A stretch of DNA of 64,000 bases from Pirellulales bacterium (GCA_019694435.1 JAIBBZ010000002.1:368856-432855), one strand, 5' to 3'. Counted from the stretch's first letter, positions 18,445-26,412 are shown. Numbers and translations are program-made. Notes: generated by a model from the sequence alone, not told the origin.

Positions 18445-18503
18445 GGGGCTCGTACCGTGCCCTGGGAGGGCAGCAAAGATCGGGGAAAAACACCGCAGCC
18501 AGG

Positions 18504-18533
18504 AATATAGGGCGGGCGTCGCGCGGTTCGCAA
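18504..18533 (-). promoter_or_regulatory. sigma-70-type promoter for prpBC
   Basis: Read on the minus strand, TTGCGA (18533-18528) is followed after 18 bases by TATATT (18509-18504). The start of transcription would be near 18497, about 53 bases before the TTG start of prpB. Confidence 0.5.
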
Positions 18534-18537
18534 GGTG

Positions 18538-18566
18538 GCGATCATCCGGTCTGAAACGGTGATCGC
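18538..18566. promoter_or_regulatory. inverted repeat next to the prpB -35, possible operator
   Basis: GCGATCATCCG and CGGTGATCGC face each other around a short centre (GTCTGAAA); the arms match except for one extra T. The repeat ends five bases upstream of the predicted prpB -35, in the divergent gap with the nucleotide-sugar dehydrogenase. A regulator-binding site is inferred from position and symmetry only. Confidence 0.35.
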
Positions 18567-18739
18567 GGCCCCCTGGGGTAGTGCATCGTTTACGGCCCCC
18601 GGGCGGCCGACTAGACTACTTGCTTTGCACGTTGTGGCCGCGTGCGCCGCTGAGTTCACCACCGGCGGCCCGGTGTTGCCCGCCTGCACACCGGCACTGC
18701 ATTTCTGGCCTCCCGCACCGTTTCATTGCCGAGGTAATC

Positions 18740-19951
18740 GTGCCCGCTGCACAGCAACGGCCCGAGGGCCTGCCCGCGATTGTCGTCGTGGGCGGGTGCG
18801 GACACGTCGGCCTGCCTCTGGGGATCGCTTTCGCGCTCGCCGGTTCGCAGGTCACGCTGCTCGATACCGACGCTCCGCGCGTGGCCGAAGTCAACGCGGG
18901 GCACATGCCCTACCTGGAGCGCGGTGCCGAAGAGGCCCTGCCCCGGGCGCTGGCCGCGGGCCGGCTGCGGGCAACCACCGACGTCCGGTCGATCGCCGAG
19001 GCCGACGTGGTGATCGTCACCATCGGGACGCCGGTCGACGAATTTCTCGATCCGGGCGTGACCTCGTTCGACAAGACGCTGCACGCGGTGCTCGAACCGA
19101 TGCGCGCGGGCCAACTGCTCGTGCTGCGCAGCACTGTCTTTCCCGGCATTACCGAACGGCTGGCCCGCTTCATCGCCGAAACCGGCAAACAGGTGGCGCT
19201 GGCCTACTGCCCCGAGCGGATCGCGCAAGGCTACGCCCTGGACGAGTTGGGCAAGCTCCCGCAAATCGTCGCGGGCGCAAGCGCCGAGGCGACTGCCCGG
19301 GCCGAACAGCTGTTCGCCCAACTGGGTGCCAAGACGCTGGTGCTTGCGCCGGTCGAGGCCGAGCTGGCCAAGTTGTTCTCGAACGCTTACCGCTATCTGA
19401 ACTTTGCGATTTCGAACCAGTTCTACGTCATCGCCCAGAAGTTCGGCGCCGATTTCAACCGAATTCACGACGTCGTCACGGCCGACTACCCGCGGCTGGC
19501 CGGGATGGCCAAGGCCGGGTTGGCTGGTGGTCCGTGTCTGCTCAAGGACACGATGCAACTGGCCGCGTTCAATCACAACGATTTTGCGCTCGGCCAGGCA
19601 GCCATGATGATCAACGAGGGGCTCCCCAGTTACCTCGTGCAGTTCGTCAAGCGGACGCACGACCTTAAGCAGATGACGGCCGCGATTCTGGGCATGGCCT
19701 TCAAGGGCAATTCCGACGATCCGCGCGCGTCGCTGTCTTACAAGCTGCGCAAGGTGCTCGCGCTGGAATGCCGCGACGTGTTGTGCACTGATCCGTACAT
19801 CGACGATCCCTCGTTTGTGCCGCTCGACACGGCGCTGGCCCGGGCCGACATCTTGTTCGTCGGCGCTTGCCATGCAGAATACCGCGAACTGCAGACCGAC
19901 AAGCCGCTGGTCGACGTGTTCAGCTTTGTCCGCCGCGGGTGCGCGTCTTGA
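18740..19951 (+). CDS. nucleotide-sugar (UDP-sugar) dehydrogenase
   Basis: The product has 403 residues from GTG 18740, preceded by GAGGT five bases away; the upstream open frame is not conserved-looking. The Rossmann motif is VVVGGCGHVGLPLG, the central helix region shows AYCPERIAQG, as in WecC-type UDP-ManNAc dehydrogenases, and the catalytic cysteine is in AGGPCLLKDT. The C-terminal UDP-binding domain contains LGMAFKGNSDDPRAS. It would oxidise a UDP-hexose at C6 to the uronic acid with 2 NAD. It starts a tight operon with the epimerase (10-base gap) and the GT2, so the uronic acid likely feeds a glycan or glycolipid. Confidence 0.87.
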   Translation: MPAAQQRPEGLPAIVVVGGCGHVGLPLGIAFALAGSQVTLLDTDAPRVAEVNAGHMPYLERGAEEALPRALAAGRLRATTDVRSIAEADVVIVTIGTPVDEFLDPGVTSFDKTLHAVLEPMRAGQLLVLRSTVFPGITERLARFIAETGKQVALAYCPERIAQGYALDELGKLPQIVAGASAEATARAEQLFAQLGAKTLVLAPVEAELAKLFSNAYRYLNFAISNQFYVIAQKFGADFNRIHDVVTADYPRLAGMAKAGLAGGPCLLKDTMQLAAFNHNDFALGQAAMMINEGLPSYLVQFVKRTHDLKQMTAAILGMAFKGNSDDPRASLSYKLRKVLALECRDVLCTDPYIDDPSFVPLDTALARADILFVGACHAEYRELQTDKPLVDVFSFVRRGCAS

Positions 19952-19961
19952 AGAGCCCTTC

Positions 19962-20984
19962 ATGAAGACATTGATTACCGGCGCGGCCGGGTTTATTGGC
20001 GGATACCTGGTCGAAGAGCTGCTCGCGGCGGGCCATGAAGTGGTCGGTCTCGACAACTTCTCGAAGTATGGCGAGCTGTCGCAAACCAGCCAGCAGCACG
20101 CGAACTATCGCCTCGTCGTGGGCGACGCCAAGGACGTCGATCTGCTCAAGGATTTGTTGACCGACTGCGATCATTTCGTGGCCGGCGCGGCACGCATCGG
20201 CGGCATCACCTATTTTCATCAGTACGCCTACGACCTCTTGGCCGAGAACGAGCGGATCACCGCGGCGGCCTTCGACGCCGCGCTGTGGGCCCGGCAGTGT
20301 GCCCAACTGCAGAAGATCACGATCATCTCGTCGTCGATGGTGTTCGAGCAGGCCACGCGGTTTCCGACCGAGGAAGGCGAACAGTTTCGCTGCCCGCCGC
20401 CGGCCTCGACCTACGGCTTTCAAAAGCTGGCCGTCGAGTACTTCGTGCGCGGGGCCTACGAACAGTATCAATTGCCCTACACCATCTGCCGGCCGTTCAA
20501 CTGCGTCGGCATCGGCGAGCGTCGGGCGCGCGGCGATCACGAGGTGCCTTCGGGCAACGTCAAGTTGGCGATGAGCCACGTGCTGCCCGACCTGGTGCAA
20601 AAGGTGCTCAAGGGGCAGGACCCGTTGCACATCCTGGGCGATGGCCGGCAGGTGCGCTGCTACACCTACGGCGGCGACCTGGCCCGGGGAATTCGCCTGT
20701 CGATCGAGCATCCGGCCGCTATGAACGAAGATTTCAACCTGTCGACGGCCCAGTCGACGACGGTGCTCGAACTGGCGGAACTGATCTGGCGCCAGGTCCA
20801 CGGGCCAAACGTGCCGTTTCGCTTTGTCTCCGATCCGCCGTACCCCTACGACGTGCAGCACCGTGTGCCGAACGTCGACAAGGCGCGCCGGCTGCTCGGT
20901 TTCGCGGCCACGACGAGCCTCGACCAGGTGCTCGAGGAAGTGGTGCCCTGGATCGAGGCCCAGATCGCACAAGGGACGATCTGA
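19962..20984 (+). CDS. NAD-dependent sugar epimerase/dehydratase (extended SDR)
   Basis: The product has 340 residues from ATG 19962. The motif TGAAGFIGGYLVEELL binds NAD; the catalytic residues are in ISSSMVFEQATRFPTEEG (serine) and YGFQKLAVEYF (YxxxK). VCRPF-like CRPFNCVGIGERR and GDGRQVRCYTYGGDLARG are typical of sugar epimerases and decarboxylases acting on nucleotide sugars. Its substrate may be the product of the preceding dehydrogenase. The stop TGA shares one base with the ATG of the GT2 gene (TGATG), so the two are translationally coupled. Confidence 0.88.
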   Translation: MKTLITGAAGFIGGYLVEELLAAGHEVVGLDNFSKYGELSQTSQQHANYRLVVGDAKDVDLLKDLLTDCDHFVAGAARIGGITYFHQYAYDLLAENERITAAAFDAALWARQCAQLQKITIISSSMVFEQATRFPTEEGEQFRCPPPASTYGFQKLAVEYFVRGAYEQYQLPYTICRPFNCVGIGERRARGDHEVPSGNVKLAMSHVLPDLVQKVLKGQDPLHILGDGRQVRCYTYGGDLARGIRLSIEHPAAMNEDFNLSTAQSTTVLELAELIWRQVHGPNVPFRFVSDPPYPYDVQHRVPNVDKARRLLGFAATTSLDQVLEEVVPWIEAQIAQGTI

Positions 20985-21712
20985 TGGCGGAAGCGCGGCC
21001 CCCTGCGGCGCCCTTGGCGTTGATCGTGCCGGTGTTCAACGAGGCGGAAAACTTTCCCCGGCTGATCGCCGAGGTCGAGGCCCATGTGCCGCAGCCTTTC
21101 TTGCTGCACATGGTCTACGATTTCGACGCCGACACGACGGTGCCCGTGGCGCGCGAGTTGGCCGCGACGCGCCCCTGGCTGCGACTGGTCAAAAACGACC
21201 TGGGCCGGGGAGCGGTGAACGCGATCCGCGCCGGTTTTCAGGCGGTGGGCAGCGGGCCGGCTTTGGTCGTGATGGCCGACCTGTCCGACGATTTGACGAT
21301 CGTGCCGCGCTTGCTCGAGCTGTACGGGCAGGGCTTTCGGATCGTCTGCCCCAGCCGCTACGCGCGGGGCGGCCGGCAGATTGGCGGGCCCTGGCTGAAG
21401 CGCACGCTGAGCCGGACGGCAGGCGTGTCGCTCTGGTACCTGGCCGGGCTGCCAACGCACGACGCCACGAACAACTTTCGCCTCTACGACGCGGCGCTCG
21501 TCAACGAGCTGGGCATCGAGAGCACCGGCGGCTTCGAATTGGCGCTGGAGCTCACGGCCAAGGCCTTTCGCCGCGGCGAGCGGATCACCGAGGTGCCGAC
21601 CACTTGGCGCGACCGGACCGCGGGCGAGTCGCGTTTTCGCCTGTGGAAATGGCTACCCAAGTACCTGAAGTGGTACTGGTACGCGCTCAAGCCGATGCGC
21701 CGCGCCGCTTAG
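20984..21712 (+). CDS. GT2 glycosyltransferase, dolichyl/polyprenyl-phosphate mannose synthase-like
   Basis: This 242-residue GT-A fold enzyme begins PLALIVPVFNEAENFPRLIAEV, with the nucleotide-sugar aspartate in VYDFDADTTVPVA and a second acidic motif in VVMADLSDDLTIVPRL (in place of the usual DADLQ). SRYARGGRQIGGPWLKRTLSR and a NNFRLYD segment near DATNNF match DPM1-like enzymes that transfer sugar to a polyprenyl phosphate. No C-terminal transmembrane domain is evident. It is the last gene of the dehydrogenase-epimerase-GT2 operon and is followed by a terminator-like hairpin. Confidence 0.87.
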   Translation: MAEARPPAAPLALIVPVFNEAENFPRLIAEVEAHVPQPFLLHMVYDFDADTTVPVARELAATRPWLRLVKNDLGRGAVNAIRAGFQAVGSGPALVVMADLSDDLTIVPRLLELYGQGFRIVCPSRYARGGRQIGGPWLKRTLSRTAGVSLWYLAGLPTHDATNNFRLYDAALVNELGIESTGGFELALELTAKAFRRGERITEVPTTWRDRTAGESRFRLWKWLPKYLKWYWYALKPMRRAA

Positions 21713-21713
21713 G

Positions 21714-21740
21714 CAGCGGCACGGCGCTGCGCCGCCGCTG
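21714..21740. terminator. GC-rich hairpin between convergent genes
   Basis: An eleven-base stem (CAGCGG-CGGCG against its complement, with a two-base bulge in the left arm and a CTG loop) occupies nearly all of the 30 bases between the GT2 stop and the His-rich lipoprotein stop. It could end transcription from both sides. There is no clear uridine run on either strand. Confidence 0.4.
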
Positions 21741-21742
21741 GT

Positions 21743-22111
21743 CTACTTCGATTCGTGCTCGTGATCGTCGCCATGCTCGTGGTCATGGTCGTGATCGCCA
21801 TGCTCGTGATCATGATCGCCGTGTTCGTGATCATGGTCCCCGTGCTCATGATCCCCATGTTCATGATCGTGATCGCAGTTTTCGTGATCGCAGTGCTTGC
21901 AGTTCGGATCGGTGCAGGTGGCCGCGTCGTGGTCGCCATGCTCGCCGGGGCCGTGCGATTTCTTGCAGAACGGGCAATAGTCGTCGTGTTCGTCGCTCGA
22001 GGCGGCCGCTTCCGTAGCGGCCGGTGCCTGGCGCACGCAGCCCAGCGAGGCCGTGCCACACAAGGCCAAGAGCGCCACGAGCCCGAGCTTCCACGCGTTG
22101 GTCGTCGTCAT
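21743..22111 (-). CDS. histidine-rich metal-binding exported (lipo)protein
   Basis: The product has 122 residues from ATG 22111 (MTTTNAWKLGLVALLALCGT). The signal peptide ends in SLGC (C25), a slightly atypical lipobox, so it may be lipid-anchored. The mature part has two cysteine clusters (CPFC near 45 and C-x4-NC-x2-C-x4-C further on) and then a tail of repeated D-H-E-H-G units with more than twenty histidines. Such tails bind zinc, nickel, cobalt or copper in the envelope. Nothing nearby is an obvious metal transporter, so storage, buffering or delivery cannot be distinguished. The upstream open frame to 22375 is not credible. Confidence 0.8.
   Translation of the reverse strand: MTTTNAWKLGLVALLALCGTASLGCVRQAPAATEAAASSDEHDDYCPFCKKSHGPGEHGDHDAATCTDPNCKHCDHENCDHDHEHGDHEHGDHDHEHGDHDHEHGDHDHDHEHGDDHEHESK
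21759..21885 (-). repeat. tandem degenerate repeat coding for D-H-E-H-G units
   Basis: The DNA coding for the histidine tail is built of short units of CATGATCACGAGCATGGCGA type on the minus strand, with slight variation. The repeats are likely to expand and contract by slippage, so tail length may vary between strains. Confidence 0.7.
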
Positions 22112-22301
22112 TCCCTGCGATCCTTTGCCTGAATTTCTGATTGCACCGGCCCGTTCGGCCTCCGCAGACCATACCATTCGCCTTGTCTGCGAGGGAAGGC
22201 GGTCATTAGCATCTCGCCGGAAGGTTTTTCGCGAACGGCAGACTGCTGGCATTGATAGCGGCGCGCCGGCCGCCTCGCGCCTGGTCACGGATCGACCGCC
22301 C

Positions 22302-23690
22302 ATGTTTTCTGCGACGCAGCGTTTCTCGCGCCTCAGCCCCGCCTGGCGCATCGCGACGATCGTCTTGATCGGCATCGTTGCGTACTACGGCACGCGCGTC
22401 GCGAAGCAGGCGCGGCAAGGCGCCGTCGGCGACTTCGGCGTGTATTACCGCGCCGGCGCGGCATGCGCGGCTCGGGCGCCGTTATACACGCTCGATCAAG
22501 GTCCGCTGCTGACCTTCAAGAATCCGCCGGTGGTCGCGTTGGCGATCGCGCCCTTGTCCGCGTTGCCCCCGGCCGTCGCACGGATGCTCTGGTTTGTGGT
22601 CGATGTCGGTTGCATCGCACTGTTGGCCATTGCGCTGGCGCGCTGGCTCCCGGAAGAAGGAGGCCTGCGCGGCTGGGTGGTGCTCGGCGCGCTGGCGCTC
22701 GCCGCCCGTTACGTCTTCAACCAATGGCACGCCGGATCGACGGCGAGTGGGTGGATCGCGTTGACCGTTTGGGCCTGCGTTGCGCTTGGCGAGCGCCGCC
22801 CGCGCTTCGCCGCCGCGCTGCTCGCGTCGGCCGTGGCGTGGAAACTGGTGCCGCTGTGTTTTGCGCCGCTGCTGTTGCTCGACCGGCGCCGGGCGACGGC
22901 CTGTGCCTGGTTCGCCGGCAGCCTGTGTGCGCTGGCGCTGATTCCCGCCTGCTGGCTGGGCTGGGAACAAAACTTACAGCAATTCGCCGCATGGCCGGGA
23001 CATCTGTTCGGCACGGAAACGGCCGAACAACTTTGGCGAATCCAGAATCAGTCGGTGCTGGCGCTCTGCGTGCGGTTGCTGTGCGAGACGCCCTATGGTG
23101 TGAACGTCGCCGCTTGGCCCTTGGCCACGGCCCGCGGGGTTTGGCTGATCGTCGCGCTGCTAACGGCGACCGCACTGTACGCGTGGATCGTCGCAGTCCG
23201 CCGGGGTCGCCACGAGCGCGAAACGACCGGCGCCGTTGTCGGCATGCTGCTCGTCTATATGACCTTGTTCAACCCGCTTGCCTGGCGCTACAACTTTGTC
23301 GCGCTCGTCGTACCTTACGGCGTGGTGCTGCACGCGATTCTCGCTGGCCATCCGCGGCGGCGTTACTTGATGGTGCTGTTGGGCGTCGCGGTGGGCTTGT
23401 CGCTCTTGCCTGCCGAATCGACAGGTCTGCCGGGCATGCTCTTGCTGCGCACGATCGGCGCGCGGTTGTGGGGCACGTTGCTCTTGGCCGCGGCGACGAT
23501 GCTCGCGGTTCCGCGGCGCGCTCGCAACGATCCTGCGACGGTCTGGGGACCCTGGCGGCTATCGGCCCAGAGCGAAACGGGGCCGTGCTATGGCTGTGCC
23601 GAAGCTGGCAGGCCAAATGCCTCTTCCGGCAATGCGACGTCAACTCCGCCCTCGGGCACGTCGAGACCCACCGACCACATCACCGCTTGA
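22302..23690 (+). CDS. GT87-like (DUF2029) membrane glycosyltransferase
   Basis: This 462-residue polytopic membrane protein starts at ATG 22302. About ten hydrophobic segments are visible, beginning with IATIVLIGIVAYYGTRV. An acidic motif GDFGVYYRAGAA lies in the first periplasmic loop, and LTFKNPPVVALAIAPLSALP matches the GT87 family of polyprenyl-phosphate-sugar-dependent mannosyltransferases. NQWHAGSTASGWIALTVWA and LFNPLAWRYNFVALVVPYG are also typical. The last 50 residues or so are hydrophilic and are antisense to the 3' end of the ThuA gene, with a 103-base tail-to-tail overlap. The substrate is unknown; the DPM-like GT2 upstream could supply its donor. Confidence 0.78.
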   Translation: MFSATQRFSRLSPAWRIATIVLIGIVAYYGTRVAKQARQGAVGDFGVYYRAGAACAARAPLYTLDQGPLLTFKNPPVVALAIAPLSALPPAVARMLWFVVDVGCIALLAIALARWLPEEGGLRGWVVLGALALAARYVFNQWHAGSTASGWIALTVWACVALGERRPRFAAALLASAVAWKLVPLCFAPLLLLDRRRATACAWFAGSLCALALIPACWLGWEQNLQQFAAWPGHLFGTETAEQLWRIQNQSVLALCVRLLCETPYGVNVAAWPLATARGVWLIVALLTATALYAWIVAVRRGRHERETTGAVVGMLLVYMTLFNPLAWRYNFVALVVPYGVVLHAILAGHPRRRYLMVLLGVAVGLSLLPAESTGLPGMLLLRTIGARLWGTLLLAAATMLAVPRRARNDPATVWGPWRLSAQSETGPCYGCAEAGRPNASSGNATSTPPSGTSRPTDHITA

Positions 23691-24502
23691 GTCACTGCGC
23701 GACGGTATTCTGCCCGGCGCCAGTTCTCATGAAAGTGCATCGTGGTGAAGCCGCACGATCGGCCGCCGTCGGGACGCTGCCAGGCCCATGCAACCGTTCG
23801 CGGTTGGTCGTCGATCGCGACTTCCCAGAGCGGAGTGATCGCGGGATTGGCCTCCGGCGTGGCGGCAGCGGCATAGCGCGCCTCGGCCGCAGCGATCTCG
23901 GGGGGCAGGGCCCACTTGAGCTGGTAGTAGAACTCGTCGCGGACGCGAAACCCGGACACGCCACGCAGGATCGGATGCTCGGGCGTCGCGATGCGAACCT
24001 CGGCCTCGGTGACGGTGTACTTACGGTCGGGCCCCCCGTGGCAGCCGCCGATCAATTGCACGAAAGGGGCAATCGTCTCGGCCGGCTTCGCCCCCACGGC
24101 CCAGTGCAGGGCCACGATCCCGCCGCCGCGCGCCGCCAGGCGGGTAAGGGCCTCGTGGCGTCTCGGATCGGCAGTTGCCCAGAGTGCTCCCTGCGAGAGG
24201 TACAGCACAACGCCGTCGGCCCCATCCAGCAATGTGGCCTGGGCTGCGCCCGGCGCCTGGGCGCCGATCCGGTCGAGCCGAACAGGGGCGGAATTTGCCA
24301 GCAGAGAGGTCAGGATCGTCTGGCCCGCAGCAAATTCGTGGGTTCCAGCCGGGTGTCCGTCGGGGACGTCATCGACGAGCACGATCCGCTTGGGGGCATC
24401 GTCGGCCGAGGGCGGGGCGGCCTGCAGCGTCCCTCCCCCGAGGGTGCCCAAGACCAGCAGGCAGGCGAATGGGTAAACGGGTCGCGAAGCGGGTCGATTC
24501 AT
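23588..24502 (-). CDS. ThuA-domain exported protein
   Basis: The product has 304 residues with an N-terminal signal peptide (about 1-28, ending LQAAPP). The ThuA (trehalose-utilization) flavodoxin-like/glutamine-amidotransferase-like fold is suggested by KRIVLVDDVPDGHPAGTHEF, GADGVVLYLSQGALW, ARGGGIVALHWAVG, LIGGCHGG, EHPILRGVSGFRVRDEFYY and WAWQRPDGGRSCGFTTMHFHENW. ThuA proteins are very common in planctomycetes and are implicated in sugar metabolism; the reaction is not settled. The 3' end overlaps the GT87-like gene on the other strand by 103 bases. Confidence 0.85.
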   Translation of the reverse strand: MNRPASRPVYPFACLLVLGTLGGGTLQAAPPSADDAPKRIVLVDDVPDGHPAGTHEFAAGQTILTSLLANSAPVRLDRIGAQAPGAAQATLLDGADGVVLYLSQGALWATADPRRHEALTRLAARGGGIVALHWAVGAKPAETIAPFVQLIGGCHGGPDRKYTVTEAEVRIATPEHPILRGVSGFRVRDEFYYQLKWALPPEIAAAEARYAAAATPEANPAITPLWEVAIDDQPRTVAWAWQRPDGGRSCGFTTMHFHENWRRAEYRRAVTQAVMWSVGLDVPEGGVDVALPEEAFGLPASAQP

Positions 24503-24616
24503 TTGACATACGCCCTGGGGCTTGGCACAGTGATTAATCTTCCATGTTTCTGCAGCGCCATCCTCGGCCGGCCTTGCAGCTTGGAATGGTGGACCGCCGT
24601 GACCAGAGGCCCCTTA

Positions 24617-24669
24617 CCGAATTGGGGCCCCGTGCCGAATTGGCTCATTGCCGAATCCGTCACGAATCC
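24617..24669. repeat. short direct repeats CCGAATTGG upstream of the SCP2 gene
   Basis: CCGAATTGG occurs at 24617-24625 and again at 24635-24643, an 18-base period. CCGAATCC (24651-24658) and ACGAATCC (24662-24669) follow. The array lies 60-115 bases before ATG 24733, in the divergent gap with the ThuA gene. It could be a set of regulator sites. Confidence 0.35.
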
Positions 24670-24732
24670 ACGTCGTAGATCCGGTTTTTCCTGGTTCGCG
24701 GGACGGCCGTAACCGCTTGGAGAGTTCGACCG

Positions 24733-25062
24733 ATGGCGATTGGACATTGCAGCGAGATTTTTGCGGAATTGCCGAACCGCTTTAACGGTGCGGCCGCGGG
24801 CGATTGGAAGGCGAATATTCAGTTCAATATTTCCGGCGACAAGGGGGGCGACTGGGTCGTTCGCGTCGAGAACGGCGCTGTCACGGTCAACCAAGGCACC
24901 GATCCCTCGCCGAGCTGCACGATCAGCACCTCGGACGAAACCTGGATCGGGCTCGTCGAGGGGACGGTCAACCCGATGATGGCCTTCACCATGGGCAAAC
25001 TCAAGGTGAAAGGCAACATGGGCGACGTCATGAAGCTGCAGAGCACGATGCTGAAGAAGTAG
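24733..25062 (+). CDS. SCP2 sterol-carrier-domain protein
   Basis: This stand-alone 109-residue SCP2 domain starts at ATG 24733 with GGAGAG upstream. The alternating beta-strand pattern WKANIQFNISG, WVVRVENGAVTV, CTISTSDETWIGLVEGTVNPMMAFTMGKLKVKGNMGDVMKLQ is diagnostic of the SCP-2 sterol-transfer family. These proteins form a hydrophobic pocket that binds fatty acyl chains or acyl-CoA. In bacteria they are often found near acyl-CoA metabolism, and an acyl-CoA dehydrogenase set lies 15 kb away. It is followed by a terminator-like hairpin, so it is probably monocistronic. Confidence 0.88.
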   Translation: MAIGHCSEIFAELPNRFNGAAAGDWKANIQFNISGDKGGDWVVRVENGAVTVNQGTDPSPSCTISTSDETWIGLVEGTVNPMMAFTMGKLKVKGNMGDVMKLQSTMLKK

Positions 25063-25138
25063 TGCTCTGCCCCGGAAGTCGGATCGCCGCCAGGCGACGA
25101 ACCGGCGCCGGCGAAAAGCCCTATCCGAGGATGATTTC

Positions 25139-25190
25139 GTGTCCGCTCGGCCGGCGCGTCTTGGCGCGCCCCGTGCGGACACGCTCGTTT
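25139..25190 (+). terminator. hairpin with T-run after the SCP2 gene
   Basis: GTGTCCGC (25139-25146) pairs with GCGGACAC (25175-25182), and the interior GGCGCG/CGCGCC forms a second stem. TTTT follows at 25188-25191. It lies about 77 bases past the SCP2 stop. The remaining part of the 318-base gap (25063-25380) shows no convincing gene. Confidence 0.5.
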
Positions 25191-25380
25191 TGCCACGACC
25201 CCTTCGGGTGCCGGCCTTTCATCCTGCCACACCAATGGGCGGCGTTTTCGCTGGATTTTTGGCCCGCGGCGCGGCATCGCGTCGCACCCTGGGCCCGGGT
25301 TCGCCCGCTGGCATCCCCTTTGCACCCCTTTCCGAGCAGGGGCGGTATGGCATGAGACGCCGAACCGCGGGAGGTGTGCC

Positions 25381-25491
25381 ATGTTCCCGACCAGATACAC
25401 AACCACTTACGAAGCCGTATGGTGGCTGGTGCTCGGCCTGCTCGCGGCGATGATCACGCTGATGTTGTCGAGTACTCCGGTTTGGGGCTGA
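25381..25491 (+). CDS. 36-residue single-pass membrane protein
   Basis: The short frame starts at ATG 25381 and ends at TGA 25489-25491. It is preceded by GGGAGGTG with about five bases of spacing, a strong ribosome-binding site. The product MFPTRYTTTYEAVWW followed by LVLGLLAAMITLMLSS contains one clear transmembrane segment (about residues 14-30) and a short polar N-terminus. It is too short for standard gene prediction. No family is recognised. It precedes the TVP38-like gene by about 150 bases and could be co-transcribed with it. A small regulatory or toxin-like membrane peptide is possible but not shown. Confidence 0.5.
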   Translation: MFPTRYTTTYEAVWWLVLGLLAAMITLMLSSTPVWG

Positions 25492-25639
25492 TCGAGGCCT
25501 GGAGTTGGCAGATCGCTGGAGTGTTGCCGCGAAGGGCGATGTGTAACCGCGTTGCTGTGCTATACATCGAAGCTGCGTGATGGACGCGGCCGAGATGGGA
25601 AGCGTGTGGCCGCAAGTCGCTGGGCGAGCGCGGACCACC

Positions 25640-26386
25640 ATGAGCAGCAGATCGTCGACCTCTTTGGCCCCGGTGCAGCGCGGGTGGCGCATGGCCGGGG
25701 TCGTCGTCCTCGTGGCGGCGATCGGCTACGTGCTGACGCACTTTGCCCAAGCCCAACAGTGGATCGCTGCGTTCTTCGATGCGGTTGCCGAGCTGGGGCC
25801 TTGGGGCGTCGTGCTCATGGCCGGCATCTATATCCCGGCATGCATCCTCTTCCTGCCAGGCTCTTTGTTGACCCTCGGCGCCGGTGCGGCTTTTGGCGTC
25901 GGCTGGGGAACCGTGGCAGTGTCGATCGGCAGCACGCTGGGGGCCACTTGCGCATTTCTTACTGGCCGTACGCTCGCCCGCCGCTGGGTAGAAGGTCGCG
26001 TGGCAGGCAGCCCCCGCTTTCAAGCCATCGACGAGGCCGTGGCTAGGCAGGGATTCAAAATCGTGCTGCTCACCCGGCTGTCGCCGGTGTTTCCGTTTAA
26101 CGTGCTCAACTATGCGCTGGGGCTGACCCGCGTCCGGTTGCGCGACTATGTGCTCGCCTCGTGGATCGGCATGTTGCCGGGCACGTTGATGTACGTATAT
26201 CTCGGTTCAGCGGCCCGCAGCTTTGCCGAGCTGCTGCAGGGCCATCGCCCACGCAGTACGGCCGAATACTTGCTGTTTGTCTTGGGGCTCATCGTGACGG
26301 TGCTGCTGACGGTCGTCGTCACGCGAATCGCTCGCAAGGCCCTGGCCCAGGACATGCCTCCGGCGGCCACGCCAGATCGAGGGTAG
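25640..26386 (+). CDS. TVP38/TMEM64 (DedA-like, VTT domain) membrane protein
   Basis: The product has 248 residues from ATG 25640; the frame opens at 25577 and in-frame ATGs at 25580 and 25595 are alternatives. The VTT-domain hallmarks are visible: GIYIPACILFLPGSLLTLGAG near the first re-entrant segment, then LLTRLSPVFPFNVLNYALGL and SWIGMLPGTLMYVYLGS with the conserved R, P, N-Y, G and PGT residues. Five or six membrane segments are present. The family includes lipid scramblases and undecaprenyl-phosphate or small-molecule carriers; the substrate here is unknown. It is convergent with the small hypothetical gene at 26413. Confidence 0.85.
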   Translation: MSSRSSTSLAPVQRGWRMAGVVVLVAAIGYVLTHFAQAQQWIAAFFDAVAELGPWGVVLMAGIYIPACILFLPGSLLTLGAGAAFGVGWGTVAVSIGSTLGATCAFLTGRTLARRWVEGRVAGSPRFQAIDEAVARQGFKIVLLTRLSPVFPFNVLNYALGLTRVRLRDYVLASWIGMLPGTLMYVYLGSAARSFAELLQGHRPRSTAEYLLFVLGLIVTVLLTVVVTRIARKALAQDMPPAATPDRG

Positions 26387-26412
26387 TCGCGCTTGCGAGG
26401 ATACCGCCGCGG

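Noticed and set aside
21743..22375. 210-residue version of the His-rich protein
   Set aside because: The extra N-terminal 88 residues are basic and low in hydrophobicity and would bury the signal peptide; the start at 22111 gives a normal exported protein.
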